Assembly: GCF_000421705.1 (NCBI RefSeq)
Contig: NZ_ATXN01000007.1
Coordinates: 1-64,000, forward strand
Direction: 5' to 3'
Source of the DNA: Brevundimonas naejangsanensis DSM 23858
Lineage (GTDB): Bacteria > Pseudomonadota > Alphaproteobacteria > Caulobacterales > Caulobacteraceae
Length of the DNA stretch: 64,000 nt
Shown: positions 1 to 9,214 of the stretch, piece by piece
Layout: every line of letters begins with the position of its first letter
Position numbering within the stretch: position 1 is the first letter of the stretch
Position numbers and translations under genes: made by a program
Notes under the pieces: generated by a model
What the model saw: the letters and a program-made list of their open reading frames with translations, nothing else
Databases searched by the model: none
What the model was told of the DNA's origin: nothing

Positions 1-24
1 TCTTATCGACGCTTCTTCGGTCGC

Positions 25-48
25 GGGGGCCGGGATGAGCCGGCCCCC
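25..48 (-). terminator. Hairpin downstream of the OmpA-like gene
   Basis: A perfect 9-bp GC-rich stem (GGGGGCCGG / CCGGCCCCC) with a 6-nt loop lies just after the stop codon of the OmpA-like gene. There is no clear U-tract on the minus strand, so it may work as a terminator or as a 3' mRNA stabiliser. Confidence 0.5.
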
Positions 49-55
49 TTGAGCC

Positions 56-1210
56 TTAGAAGTTGATGTCGACGGTGGCGCGGCGGTTCAGCGGCTCACG
101 CACGCCGTCGCCGGTGGCCTTGGCCGGCTGGGTCTCGCCCTTGCCGTCCAGCGAGATCACCCCGCCGTTGACGCCTTGAGCGACCAGGGCGTCAGCCACG
201 GTGCGCGCACGGCGGTTGGACAGGCCCATGTTGTAGGCCGCGTTGCCCGAGGTGTCGGTGTGGCCGACCACCAGCACGCGCGTCGGAGCGCCCGACTTGG
301 CGTAGTTGGCGGCTTGCGTCACCACCGAGCGGGCTTCCGCCGTCAGGTCCGAACGGTCGAAGTCGAAGTAGACCACGAACTGACGCGCAGCCGGCTTGGC
401 CGGAGGCGGCGGAGGCGGCGGCGGGGGCGGCGGCGGAGGCGGCGGGGGCGGCGGCGGCGGGGGCGGCGGCGGCGGCGGGGCCACCGGCTCGGCGCCGAAC
501 GCATAGCGCAGGCCCAGCGTCACGGTGTGCGACTGGTCATAGTCGCCCGCCAGGGTGCCGAACGGAATGGCGCCCGTGCCCGAGGTGTTGGTGTCGAACT
601 CCATGTCGCCCGTCAGATAACGGTACGTCAGGTCGATGTTGGCGCGGTCCGAGACGGCCCAGGCCAGACCGGCGATCGCCTGGGCGGCGAACTTGGTCGA
701 GCTGTCGTCAGCGGCGAAGGCCACACCCGGCGTCTGACGCAGGCGGCCGACGGTGTCGGTGTTGACGCGGTTGGCGCCAACGCCCAGGCCGACGAACGGA
801 CGAATGGTCCAGTCCGGCGAACCGAAGTCATAGATGACGTTGGCCATCAGAGTGGTCGACGTGATGTCGCCTTCCGGCGAGTGGCACGGACCGGTGGCCG
901 GCGTCAGGTTGCACAGGCCCTGCGGACCCGAGACGGCGCGAACGCGGCCGATGTCGCCCGAGCGGTAGCCGCCTTCGAGCTCAACACGCCAGTTCGGGTT
1001 GAAACGGTAGCCCAGGCGAGCAAAGGCCGCCCAGCCGTCGTTGACTTCCCAGTTCCAGTTGTGGCCGGTCGCCGAAGCTTCCGTATTGATGTCGTCGATG
1101 ATGTGGTAGCCGGCGTCGATCGCGCCGTACCAGCCATCGGGCTCAGCCGATGCTGCGCCGGCTGCAAACAGCCCCGCCGCAGCGACACTGGCCAGAAGTT
1201 TCAGCTTCAT
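56..1210 (-). CDS. OmpA-family outer membrane protein with polyproline linker
   Basis: 384 aa. It starts with a signal peptide (MKLKLLASVAAAGLFAAGAASA) followed by an OmpA-type N-terminal beta-barrel of about 220 residues with alternating aromatic strands. A linker of 26 consecutive prolines comes next, then a C-terminal OmpA-like peptidoglycan-binding domain. That domain shows the FDFDRSDLTAEA start, the VVGHTDTSG motif and the NRRA motif. The family anchors the outer membrane to peptidoglycan through diaminopimelate contacts by the conserved Asp and Arg. The gene is monocistronic and ends in a hairpin. The codons for the linker are mixed CCG/CCC/CCT, so the run is more than a simple slippage repeat. 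Family assignment is sure; any porin activity is not shown. Confidence 0.93.
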   Translation of the reverse strand: MKLKLLASVAAAGLFAAGAASAEPDGWYGAIDAGYHIIDDINTEASATGHNWNWEVNDGWAAFARLGYRFNPNWRVELEGGYRSGDIGRVRAVSGPQGLCNLTPATGPCHSPEGDITSTTLMANVIYDFGSPDWTIRPFVGLGVGANRVNTDTVGRLRQTPGVAFAADDSSTKFAAQAIAGLAWAVSDRANIDLTYRYLTGDMEFDTNTSGTGAIPFGTLAGDYDQSHTVTLGLRYAFGAEPVAPPPPPPPPPPPPPPPPPPPPPPPPPPAKPAARQFVVYFDFDRSDLTAEARSVVTQAANYAKSGAPTRVLVVGHTDTSGNAAYNMGLSNRRARTVADALVAQGVNGGVISLDGKGETQPAKATGDGVREPLNRRATVDINF

Positions 1211-1631
1211 AGTGTCCTCACACTCATAGTTGATCCGATCCCCGACACATTTGCCTGCATCGGCGCTCCAAACCCGAACGACATTGCAGTGCGGCAGTTC
1301 CCTCTTCTAGCGTTGATTGTGGCGACTGTGGCGCCGTTTCAACACAAAAAATCGTCCCCGCCTCAGTGTCTGACAACAGGGCTTCACTGTCTGGACGAAC
1401 CTGAACGAGCGATGAACCTGTGGACTTTGGAACGACTTATTTACGGCGTCATAACCGGGGTCGGCGATGAATGCCACAACATCCCGACACAGATGGTTCA
1501 AGACCAGACGATCAGGACTCTCAATTGCCACGCCCAGCCCTCTGCGTCCGCAGCTTGAAGGGTTGCAGTCAGACGAATTCGCCGCATTCCCGCCTCGCCG
1601 CACCGCGCAAATGAGGCGTTGCGCCGCAGGG
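1211..1631. other. Intergenic region, no gene seen
   Basis: About 420 bp upstream of the OmpA-like gene and downstream of otsA. It should contain the ompA promoter. I see no convincing ORF, RNA gene or repeat. The reading frames that cross it are antisense shadows of the flanking genes. Confidence 0.6.
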
Positions 1632-3008
1632 CTAGCTCTCTGCAAGCAGGGCGCGCACGAACTGATCGCGCCAGTGGGCGACGTCCGTGTCGCGGACGAC
1701 CTGCATCAGGGCCTTCCACTTTCGGATACGCTCTTCCAGAGGCATGGTCAGAGCCTTGCGGATGGCGTCGGACAGTTCTTCACGGCTGAAGGGGTTGACC
1801 AGCAGGGCCTCGCCCATCTGTTCGGCGGCGCCGGCGAAGCGGGACAGGATCAGCACGCCGGGGTCGTCAGGGTCCTGGGCGGCGACGTATTCCTTGGCCA
1901 CCAGGTTCATGCCGTCGCGCAGCGGGGTCACCAGCCCGACCCTGGCGGCGCGATAGATGCCCGCCAGCTGGTCGCGCCGGAAGGTCCGGTTCAGGTAGCG
2001 GATCGGCTGCCAGTCCATGTCGGCATAGGCCCCGTTGATGCGCCCGGCCAGAGCTTCCAGCCGCGCGCGGATATCCTGATAGGTATCCACGTCATCGCGC
2101 GAAATCGGCGTCACCTGCAGCAGGAAAACGTCGCCCCGCATCGACGGATTGTCTTCCAGGAACTGCTCATATCCGAGCAGGCGCTGTTCCAGCCCCTTGG
2201 AATAGTCGAGCCGGTCCACCCCCACGATCATGGAGCGGAAGGCCGCGCTGGCCGCGATACGGTCATAGGTCTTCTGGCCCAGCAGGGAATCGCGCGCCGC
2301 CAGGAAGCCGTCCACATCGATGCCGATGGGAAAGACGCCGAGCTGAACGCTGCGGTCGAAGGCTTCGACACGGCCGCCCGGCCCGACCACGCCCTTGGCC
2401 TCGACCTCCACATAGCGCTGGAACAGTTCCATCCACTCGCGGGTCTGGAAGCCCAGCAGGTCGAAGTGGAACATGGATTTCACCAGGCGTCGGTGATGCG
2501 GCAGGGTGACAAGCAATTGCCGCGCAGGCCAGGGCGTGTGCAGGAAGAAACCGATGCGGTTCTTCACCCCCAGACGGCGCAGATCCCGCGCCATCGGGAT
2601 CATGTGGTAATCATGAATCCAGATGACGTCGTCGGGCTGCAACAACGGCTGCAACACCTCGGCGAAACGGCGGTTGGTGCGCTCATAACCCTCGCCATAG
2701 GATCGCTCATAGGCCGTCAGGTCGACGCGGTGATGGAACAGCGGCCACAGGGTCTTGTTGGCGTAGCCGTTGTAATATTCATCGACATCCTGGGGCTCCA
2801 GATCGACGGTGGCCACCGTGACGCCGGCGCGATCCTCGACGTTGAGCTCGCCGGTGAAATGCTCGACCGTCTCGCCGGACCAGCCGAACCACAGGCCGTC
2901 ATATTTCCGCAGCGCCGCCGACAGGGCCATGGCCAGACCGCCCGCCGAGCCCGCCGCCGGGTCCTTGGGCGCCGAGACGCGGTTCGAAACGACGATCAGG
3001 CGGCTCAT
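1632..3008 (-). CDS. otsA: Trehalose-6-phosphate synthase
   Basis: 458 aa, GT20 family. It joins glucose from UDP-glucose (or another NDP-glucose) to glucose-6-phosphate to give trehalose-6-phosphate in the cytoplasm. Visible motifs: N-terminal IVVSNRVSAP, the G-G-L loop near residue 22, HDYHMIPMARDL (about 132-143), FFLHTPWP (about 154-161), GVDRLDYSKGL (about 263-273, phosphate-binding Arg and Lys) and PLRDGMNLVAKE (about 362-373). The length matches the family. The start at MSRLIVV is set by the motif and by an ATGA overlap with the upstream GH15 gene, so the two are translationally coupled. It is the last gene of the leftward operon otsB - GH15 - otsA. Expected role: osmotic and desiccation protection. 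Confidence 0.96.
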   Translation of the reverse strand: MSRLIVVSNRVSAPKDPAAGSAGGLAMALSAALRKYDGLWFGWSGETVEHFTGELNVEDRAGVTVATVDLEPQDVDEYYNGYANKTLWPLFHHRVDLTAYERSYGEGYERTNRRFAEVLQPLLQPDDVIWIHDYHMIPMARDLRRLGVKNRIGFFLHTPWPARQLLVTLPHHRRLVKSMFHFDLLGFQTREWMELFQRYVEVEAKGVVGPGGRVEAFDRSVQLGVFPIGIDVDGFLAARDSLLGQKTYDRIAASAAFRSMIVGVDRLDYSKGLEQRLLGYEQFLEDNPSMRGDVFLLQVTPISRDDVDTYQDIRARLEALAGRINGAYADMDWQPIRYLNRTFRRDQLAGIYRAARVGLVTPLRDGMNLVAKEYVAAQDPDDPGVLILSRFAGAAEQMGEALLVNPFSREELSDAIRKALTMPLEERIRKWKALMQVVRDTDVAHWRDQFVRALLAES

Positions 3009-4789
3009 CGCGCGTCCTGCCATGAACGACTGAGCAGGACGGCGCAGTTGATGATCCCGACCAGGGAATAGGTCTGGGGGTAATTGCCCCACAGTTCGCC
3101 GTCCTGGATCGAAATATCCTCGCTGAGCAGGCCCGCGTGTGTGCGGCGGCTGAGCATCTCCTCGAAGATGACGCGCGCCTCCTCGACCCGGCCGTTCAGC
3201 GCCAGGGCCTCGATGTACCAGAAGGTGCAGAAGTTGAAGGCGGTCTCGGGCTCGCCGAAATCGTCCGGGTGGATGTACCGGAACAGATAGGGGCCGCGTT
3301 TCAGGTCGCGCTCGATCGCCTCGAAGGTCTTCACCTGGCGCGGGTCGCGGGCGTCGAGGAAGCCCAGGTCCGTCATCTGCAGCAGGGCGGCGTCCAGCTC
3401 GGTTCCGCCGAAGCTGGCGGCGAAGCGGCCCTCGTCGGGAAGGTAGGCTTCGGCCTCGATGCGCTCGCGGATGATGCGCGCCCGCTCGCGCCACAGTTCA
3501 CAGCGATCGTTCAGGCCCAGGTGAAGCGCCGCGCGGGCCAGACGGTCGCAGGCCGCCCAGCACATGACCGAGGAATAGGTGTGCACCCTGGCGATGGTGC
3601 GGAACTCCCACAGGCCGGCATCGACCTGATCGTGCATGGCGAAGGCGCGGTCGCCGACCTTTTCCAAAGCGCGGAAATCCTCGACCGTGCCGGGACGCAG
3701 CAGGCGCTGATCGAAGAAGGCCTGAACCAGCGGCAGGACGATCTGGCCATAGACGTCGTGCTGAAGATGCTCATGCGCCTGATTGCCGACGCGCACGGGC
3801 TTCATGCCGCGATAGCCTTCGACGCTGTCGACGATGCGCTCTACGATGGCGGGCTCCAGCCCCACGCCATAGACCGGCTGCACATGGCCGCCCGCCGAGG
3901 CGTCGACCAGATTGCGCAGATAGCCGAGGTAGTTCTCCAGGATATCCACCGCGCCCAGGCGGTTCAGCGCCCGCACCGTGTAATAGGCGTCGCGAATCCA
4001 GCAGTAGCGATAGTCCCAGTTGCGCCCGCTCTCGGGAAATTCGGGCACCGACGTCGTCATGGCGGCGACGATGGCGCCGGTCTCCTCGTAGACGCACAGC
4101 TTCAGCGTGATGGCGGCGCGGATCACCGCCTCCTGCCAGTCCAGCGGCAGATAAAGCGTGCGCGTCCAGTGCTTCCAGTGGGCGATGGTCAGGTCCAGCG
4201 CCGCGTTGACGCCCGCCAGCACCGACTGGTCATAGCCTTCGTCCGGGCCGAGGAAGAAGGCCATCTCCTCTTCCAGACGGAAGGTGCGCTCGTTCAGCAC
4301 ATGGCTGACGGGACAGTTGGTGGTCAGGCGCAGCGTCACGTCGCTGCACAGATAGCGGACGTGGTTGGAGCCCGAGGTCCGCTCGGCCGCCCGCGCGCCC
4401 CAGTCGGCCGAGGGGCGCAGGCGCACGGTCACGCGCGGCGATCCCGACAGGGGCCGCAACACCCGCGCAAAGGCGGTCGGCCGATAGATGCGCGAGTGCT
4501 TCAGATGGCGAGGGCAGAAGTCAATGATCTCGACGGCGGCCCCGTCCTCGGCCGTCAGGACGGTGCGCAGCACGGCCGTGTTGCGGACATAGGCCTGTTC
4601 GACAGAGGCGAGGCCCTCCAGTTCGACGGCCCAGAAGCCGTGTTCGGGCTCCTCGCCGTCCATCAGGGCGGAAAAGACCGGGTCGTCGTCGATGCGCGGG
4701 GCGCAGGCCCAGACGATGCGGCCGCGCCGGTCGATCAGGGCGCTGACGGAGCAGTTGCCGATGGGGGCGAGATCGAGGTCAGGCTTCAT
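3005..4789 (-). CDS. Glycoside hydrolase family 15 protein (glucoamylase/trehalase-like)
   Basis: 594 aa. The sequence has the bacterial GH15 layout: an N-terminal beta-sandwich (PIGNCSVSALIDRRGRIVW) and an (alpha/alpha)6 barrel with NWDYRYCWIRDA at about 257-268 and GLWEFR at about 392-397, where the catalytic Glu is expected. A late LSEDI motif near residue 560 would hold the second acid. Some GH15 members, notably in mycobacteria, are trehalases, and others are glucoamylases or glucodextranases. Its position between otsB and otsA, overlapping both (11 bp with otsB, ATGA with otsA), suggests a role in trehalose turnover, but the substrate cannot be read from sequence. The start is taken at MKPDLDLAPIGN, where homology begins. 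Confidence 0.9.
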   Translation of the reverse strand: MKPDLDLAPIGNCSVSALIDRRGRIVWACAPRIDDDPVFSALMDGEEPEHGFWAVELEGLASVEQAYVRNTAVLRTVLTAEDGAAVEIIDFCPRHLKHSRIYRPTAFARVLRPLSGSPRVTVRLRPSADWGARAAERTSGSNHVRYLCSDVTLRLTTNCPVSHVLNERTFRLEEEMAFFLGPDEGYDQSVLAGVNAALDLTIAHWKHWTRTLYLPLDWQEAVIRAAITLKLCVYEETGAIVAAMTTSVPEFPESGRNWDYRYCWIRDAYYTVRALNRLGAVDILENYLGYLRNLVDASAGGHVQPVYGVGLEPAIVERIVDSVEGYRGMKPVRVGNQAHEHLQHDVYGQIVLPLVQAFFDQRLLRPGTVEDFRALEKVGDRAFAMHDQVDAGLWEFRTIARVHTYSSVMCWAACDRLARAALHLGLNDRCELWRERARIIRERIEAEAYLPDEGRFAASFGGTELDAALLQMTDLGFLDARDPRQVKTFEAIERDLKRGPYLFRYIHPDDFGEPETAFNFCTFWYIEALALNGRVEEARVIFEEMLSRRTHAGLLSEDISIQDGELWGNYPQTYSLVGIINCAVLLSRSWQDAR

Positions 4790-5564
4790 GGCGAGCCTCC
4801 TTGTGAACGTCGGCGGCGACGGCTTCCAGCCAGTCCAGAACGGCGGACACGCCGGGCAGACCATAGCGGGCGGCGGTCGAGCGCGGGGCGCCCACGAGAA
4901 CGCCAAAGCCGCCGAGCGCCTGCGCCGCCTCGAACCCGGCCTCATCGGTCAGATCGTCGCCGACCATGACGGGGACAGCGCCGAGGAAGGGCGGCTCCTG
5001 CATGAAGGCGCGGACGGCCGTGCCCTTGTCCGCGCCGGGGGTCTTAAGCTCCAGCACCATTGAGCCGGGCTGCAGGGTCAGGCCCGTCGCCGCCGCCAGA
5101 TCGGTCGCCAGCCGCGTCGCCGCCTCGCCCTCGGTTGGGGCCTGACGGAAATGGAGGCCAGCGGACAATCCCTTGTCCTCGACCAAAACGCCGGGTCTGT
5201 CAGCGGCGAAGGCATGGAAAGCCTGCAAGGCCTGCCCGATGGCGGGCGAGGGGGCCGTCCGCAGCAAGGCGCCGTCGTCTCGCCGACGCTCCAGCCCATG
5301 CACGCCGGATGCGGCGCGCGCGGCGCCGTCGCTGATCCGATCGATCTCGGCCAGGGTGCGACCGCTGACCACGGCCGTTCGTCCCTGCAGGACCTGCGTC
5401 AGCCGCGTCAGAACCGCCGTGCGGCGCACGTCAGGGCCCACGGCGTCCGGCGTCGGCGCAAGGGGCGCAAGCACGCCATCGAGGTCAAGAAACAGGGCGA
5501 GGCCCGGCAAGCAGACGGGCGGGTGAGGCAGGCGCGGGGGGACGGCCCCCTGAGCATCGGACAT
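4779..5564 (-). CDS. otsB: Trehalose-6-phosphate phosphatase
   Basis: 261 aa HAD-superfamily phosphatase that dephosphorylates trehalose-6-phosphate to trehalose. It shows the nucleophile motif DLDGV (Asp27, Asp29), a VVSGRTL motif II region, and the metal-binding motif VGDDLTDEAGF at about 201-211, which is the OtsB signature. It is the first gene of the leftward otsB - GH15 - otsA operon and overlaps the GH15 start by 11 bp. The region upstream of its start (5565-5766) separates it from the divergent KpsF-like gene and should carry promoters for both directions. Confidence 0.95.
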   Translation of the reverse strand: MSDAQGAVPPRLPHPPVCLPGLALFLDLDGVLAPLAPTPDAVGPDVRRTAVLTRLTQVLQGRTAVVSGRTLAEIDRISDGAARAASGVHGLERRRDDGALLRTAPSPAIGQALQAFHAFAADRPGVLVEDKGLSAGLHFRQAPTEGEAATRLATDLAAATGLTLQPGSMVLELKTPGADKGTAVRAFMQEPPFLGAVPVMVGDDLTDEAGFEAAQALGGFGVLVGAPRSTAARYGLPGVSAVLDWLEAVAADVHKEARHEA

Positions 5565-5766
5565 CAGGCTGAGGTTTCGACTTTCCCATTAGTGAGACCG
5601 TCACAACGCCCCAACACCGCAAAGGTTGTAAAAGATTCTCAAACGGGCGGATCGGAAAGTTTTGAGCGGCGCTTTCCGAACGCGCCATTGTGCGAAGCAG
5701 CTTATTGGGGCAATTCCCGCTGCTGTACGAAGAGCCGCAGAAGCGGCCCCGGCGCCTGGAACCGTC

Positions 5767-6762
5767 ATGACCGCCATTTCCGCCCCTTCTACTCCCGAAC
5801 AGCTCGCCGCCATGTCAGACCGCGCCCGCGAGGTCGTGCGCCTGAACATAGAGGCGCTTGAGGCGCTGGAGCGGTCGCTGGATTCCTCGATCGCGCGGGC
5901 GGCCGATGTCATCCTGTCACGGCCGGGCTATGTCGTGGTTACGGGCATGGGCAAGTCGGGACACATCGGCGGCAAGATCGCCGCCACCCTGGCCTCGACC
6001 GGCACCAACTCCTTCTTCGTCCACCCGGCCGAGATGAGCCACGGCGACCTGGGGATGCTGCGCCCGGACACCACGCTTCTGGCCCTGTCCAACTCGGGCG
6101 AGAGCCGCGAACTGCGCGATCCGCTGATCTTCTGTGCGCGCAACGACATTCCGGTGATCGGCCTCACCCAGAGGCCGCAGAGCTTCCTGGGCCGCCACTC
6201 CGACGTCTGCCTGACCATGCCCAAGGTGGCCGAGGCCTGTCCCAACGGCCTGGCGCCGACGACTTCGACCCTGATGTCGCTGGCGATGGGCGACGCCCTG
6301 GCGATGGTGCTGATGGACCGGCGCGGCTTCACGCGGGAGGATTTCGGCCTGCACCATCCGGGCGGCTCGCTGGGCATGAGCCTGCAGACCGTGCGCGAAT
6401 GGATGGGCGACAACGCCGCCGCCCCGGCCAGCGTGCCTCTGGACGCGGATTTCAGAACCGTCGTTTCGGCCATCACCGAGGGGCGCAAGGGCGCGGTCGC
6501 CGTGCTGGCGCCGGACGGCGCCCTGGCGGGCATGATCACCGACGGCGACGTGCGCCGCGCCTTCGCCAACGACATCGGCGCCCTGCACGCCGAAGACATC
6601 ATGAGCCGCAGCCCGATCACGGTCGATCCGCAGGCCCGGATGAGCGACGTGGTCGATCTGTTGAGCGCCAACAAGATCAGTAATCTGTTCGTCGTCGATG
6701 AGCGCCGCCCGGTCGCCATCATCCACATCGCCGAATTGATGCAGGCAGGATACGTCTCCTGA
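5767..6762 (+). CDS. KpsF/GutQ-family sugar-phosphate isomerase (arabinose-5-phosphate isomerase)
   Basis: 331 aa from the ATG at 5767. It has an N-terminal SIS domain (about 45-180; TGMGKSGHIGGKIAATLAS and LSNSGESRE are diagnostic) followed by two CBS domains (about 205-330). The family interconverts ribulose-5-phosphate and arabinose-5-phosphate, the precursor of Kdo for LPS or capsule. Its stop overlaps the start of the next glycosyltransferase (TGATG), so it belongs to a rightward polysaccharide operon with that gene and a Wza-like exporter. Being in a capsule-like cluster, it could be the KpsF paralog rather than the housekeeping KdsD. An in-frame extension upstream exists but lacks family similarity. 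Confidence 0.92.
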   Translation: MTAISAPSTPEQLAAMSDRAREVVRLNIEALEALERSLDSSIARAADVILSRPGYVVVTGMGKSGHIGGKIAATLASTGTNSFFVHPAEMSHGDLGMLRPDTTLLALSNSGESRELRDPLIFCARNDIPVIGLTQRPQSFLGRHSDVCLTMPKVAEACPNGLAPTTSTLMSLAMGDALAMVLMDRRGFTREDFGLHHPGGSLGMSLQTVREWMGDNAAAPASVPLDADFRTVVSAITEGRKGAVAVLAPDGALAGMITDGDVRRAFANDIGALHAEDIMSRSPITVDPQARMSDVVDLLSANKISNLFVVDERRPVAIIHIAELMQAGYVS

Positions 6763-8042
6763 TGGTGCAGGACGTGCTCTTCGACGCCAGTCGATTGCTC
6801 AGCCGGACCGAACGCAGCGCGCCGACCGGCGTGGACCGGGTCTGTCTGGCCTACGCCGAATGGCTGATCGAGCATCCCGTCTATCGCATGACGCCGGTGC
6901 GGGCGCGCAAGGATCAACTGGCGCGCGTCGACAACGACTGGTTCCGCCAGCGCCTGACCGAGCTTCGGATGCGCTGGACCGGCCCCGGCGCGGTGTCCGA
7001 ACTCAACGGCGAGGCCCGTAAACTGTTCGACGCCCTGAGCTCGCCCGAGGACGACGCCTCGGTCATCGGTCATGCCCCCGAGGAAAGCCCGCAGCTTCGC
7101 AAGAAGCCGAAGCGGGTGTGGAAACAGTATTTCCGGTCGCGCCGCATCGCCGCCCCGCCTGCGGCGCGCGCCTATATCAACGTCGGCCACACCAGTCTGA
7201 ATACGCCGGACATCCTGACCTCTTTGGCGCATGGCGGCATCGAACGGATCATCATGGTCCATGATCTGATCCCGGTGACGCACCCCGAGTTCTGCCGTCC
7301 CGGCGACGGGGCCAAGCATGAGCGGCGCATGGAGAATGTGCTGCGCCACGCCTCGCGCATTATCGTCAACTCCCACTATACAGCGGATGAACTGAGCCGC
7401 TTCGCCGCCCGGTCGAACCTGGCCGCCCCGCCGATCGACGTCGCCCACCTGGGGCTGGAACGCACCTTCGACAGCCGCACCGCCATCACGGCCGCCCGCC
7501 CCTATTTCCTGCACGTCGGCACGATCGAGGCCCGCAAGAACCTGGCCTTCCTGCTGACCGTCTGGCGGCGGCTGCAGGAGACGATGGGCGCCGAGACGCC
7601 GCGCCTGGTCCTAGTCGGGCGTTATGGCTGGGAAAACGAGGCGGTGCTGGATCACCTGCAACGCTCGCCCAATCTGCGCGGCCTGGTGCATCAGGCGGAA
7701 AACCTGCCCGACTGCGCCCTGTCGGCGCTGATGCGCGGCGCCCGCGCGATGGTGGCGCCGTCGTCGGTCGAGGGCTTCGACCTGCCCGCCGTCGAAGCCA
7801 GCGCCATGGGCGTGCCTCTGATCGCCTCCGACATCGCCGCGCACCGCGAACTGGTGCCCCACGCCCGCCTGATCGACCCGCTGGACGGGCTGGGCTGGCT
7901 GAGCGCGCTGGAAGACTGGACCCGCAACCCGCCCGTCGCCCCGCCGTATTGCGCGCCGGATTGGGAGCGCCACTTCGACGTCGTGGAGCAACAGGTGCTG
8001 CCGCCCTCTGGCGGCGCGGACGCCCTGCGAGTAAGCAACTGA
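6762..8042 (+). CDS. Glycosyltransferase family 4 (group 1) protein
   Basis: 426 aa, probable cytoplasmic sugar transferase for a surface polysaccharide. The C-terminal half has the GT-B signature: HVGTIEARKNLAFLL (about 250-264) for the nucleotide-sugar fold and SSVEGFDLPAVEASAMG (about 337-353), the EX7E-type motif of GT4. The N-terminal domain (FDASRLLSRTERSAPTGVDRV) resembles transferases that build capsule or exopolysaccharide repeats. The ATG overlaps the upstream isomerase stop (TGATG), so translation is coupled. The acceptor and the sugar cannot be deduced. Confidence 0.88.
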   Translation: MVQDVLFDASRLLSRTERSAPTGVDRVCLAYAEWLIEHPVYRMTPVRARKDQLARVDNDWFRQRLTELRMRWTGPGAVSELNGEARKLFDALSSPEDDASVIGHAPEESPQLRKKPKRVWKQYFRSRRIAAPPAARAYINVGHTSLNTPDILTSLAHGGIERIIMVHDLIPVTHPEFCRPGDGAKHERRMENVLRHASRIIVNSHYTADELSRFAARSNLAAPPIDVAHLGLERTFDSRTAITAARPYFLHVGTIEARKNLAFLLTVWRRLQETMGAETPRLVLVGRYGWENEAVLDHLQRSPNLRGLVHQAENLPDCALSALMRGARAMVAPSSVEGFDLPAVEASAMGVPLIASDIAAHRELVPHARLIDPLDGLGWLSALEDWTRNPPVAPPYCAPDWERHFDVVEQQVLPPSGGADALRVSN

Positions 8043-8063
8043 TCAAACTGCAATAGGGCCATC

Positions 8064-9209
8064 ATGACCAGAACCGCCGCCAGCCTGATGATCGTCGCCC
8101 TGCTCGCGGGCTGCTCCACCCTGCCGCGCGACGGACCGTCGGGCCGCAACGTGGTCGGGAGCGCCGCCTCGCCCGAGCGTGCAGGCGACTACGCCCTGGT
8201 CGATCTGGACTTCGAGCTGAGCGAACGCCTGAAGGCCGCGCCGCCCCCCTCGTTCAGCAGTCTGGCCCTGGCCTCCAGCGAAGCGCCCACCGATGTGATC
8301 GGCATCGGCGACACCCTGGCCGTCAGCATCTTCGAGCCCGGCGGCTCCCTGTTCGGAGGCGGCAGCGCCACGGCGCCGGCGGCGTCCGGCAATCAGACCC
8401 TTCCACCCCTCGTGGTGAATCGCAACGGCGCCGTACCTGTGCCATTCGCCGGAAACGTGCGGGTCGAGGGACTGACCCCGGAACAGGCCTCGGCGGCTGT
8501 GCGCCGCGCCCTGGTCGGCAAGGTCGCCAACCCCCAGGTGATCGTCACCGTGGCGGGCAATACCTCCAACGCCGTGACCGTGCTGGGCGAGGTGCGTAAC
8601 CCCGGCCGCCAGCCTCTGTCGGCCAACCATGACCGCATCCTGGACATCATCGCCGCCGCCGGCGGCTCTTCGCGTTCCATCTATGACGTCAATGTCCAGA
8701 TCCAGCGCCAGGGCCGCACCTATACGGCCCCGATGTCGATCGTCACGACCGAGTTCAATGAGAACGTCCGGCTGCAGCGCGGCGATCAGGTGAACCTGGT
8801 CTATCAACCGCGCCGGTTCAGCTCCTTCGGCGCCTTCAACGCCGTGGCGCGCAGCGAACTGCCGCCCGGTCCGCTGACCCTGGCCGAGGCCCTCAGCGGC
8901 GTCGGCGGACTGGACTCCAACCTGGCCGACGCCAAGTCGGTGCTGGTCTTCCGCTTCGAGCGGCCGGAAGTGGCCCAGGCGCTGGGAATCCAGCAACCCG
9001 CCACCTCACGCGGCGTGCCGGTGGTCTATCGCCTGAACCTGACCGAGGGCGAGGGCTTCTTCATCGCCAGCAACTTCCAGATGCAGCCCGACGACCTACT
9101 CTACACGCCGCGCGCGGGCGCGGCCGAGATGCGCAAATTCTTCGAAGTGGTCCAGAGCATCACCCGCGTGGTCTATGATGTCTCGGTCACCAGCACGCTG
9201 AGCCGCTAA
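8064..9209 (+). CDS. Polysaccharide export outer membrane lipoprotein (Wza/KpsD-like)
   Basis: 381 aa. It has a type II signal peptide with lipobox LLAGCS (Cys18), then a polysaccharide-export (Poly_export) domain with VIGIGDTLAVSIFEPGG and a SLBB-type soluble ligand-binding domain (NAVTVLGEVRNPGRQPLS). Wza-family octamers form the outer-membrane channel for capsule or exopolysaccharide. It lies 21 bp after the glycosyltransferase, in the same operon as the KpsF-like isomerase. No co-polymerase (Wzc) or flippase is present in the window, so the rest of the pathway must be elsewhere. Confidence 0.93.
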   Translation: MTRTAASLMIVALLAGCSTLPRDGPSGRNVVGSAASPERAGDYALVDLDFELSERLKAAPPPSFSSLALASSEAPTDVIGIGDTLAVSIFEPGGSLFGGGSATAPAASGNQTLPPLVVNRNGAVPVPFAGNVRVEGLTPEQASAAVRRALVGKVANPQVIVTVAGNTSNAVTVLGEVRNPGRQPLSANHDRILDIIAAAGGSSRSIYDVNVQIQRQGRTYTAPMSIVTTEFNENVRLQRGDQVNLVYQPRRFSSFGAFNAVARSELPPGPLTLAEALSGVGGLDSNLADAKSVLVFRFERPEVAQALGIQQPATSRGVPVVYRLNLTEGEGFFIASNFQMQPDDLLYTPRAGAAEMRKFFEVVQSITRVVYDVSVTSTLSR

Positions 9210-9214
9210 GACTC

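Noticed and set aside
176-1558. Long plus-strand ORF (460 aa) opposite the OmpA-like gene
   Set aside because: Arg/Gly-rich low-complexity translation caused by the GC bias of the antisense strand; it has no family motif and no ribosome site.
3137-4969. 610-aa plus-strand ORF opposite the GH15 gene
   Set aside because: Antisense shadow of a gene with clear GH15 motifs; the translation has no recognisable domain.
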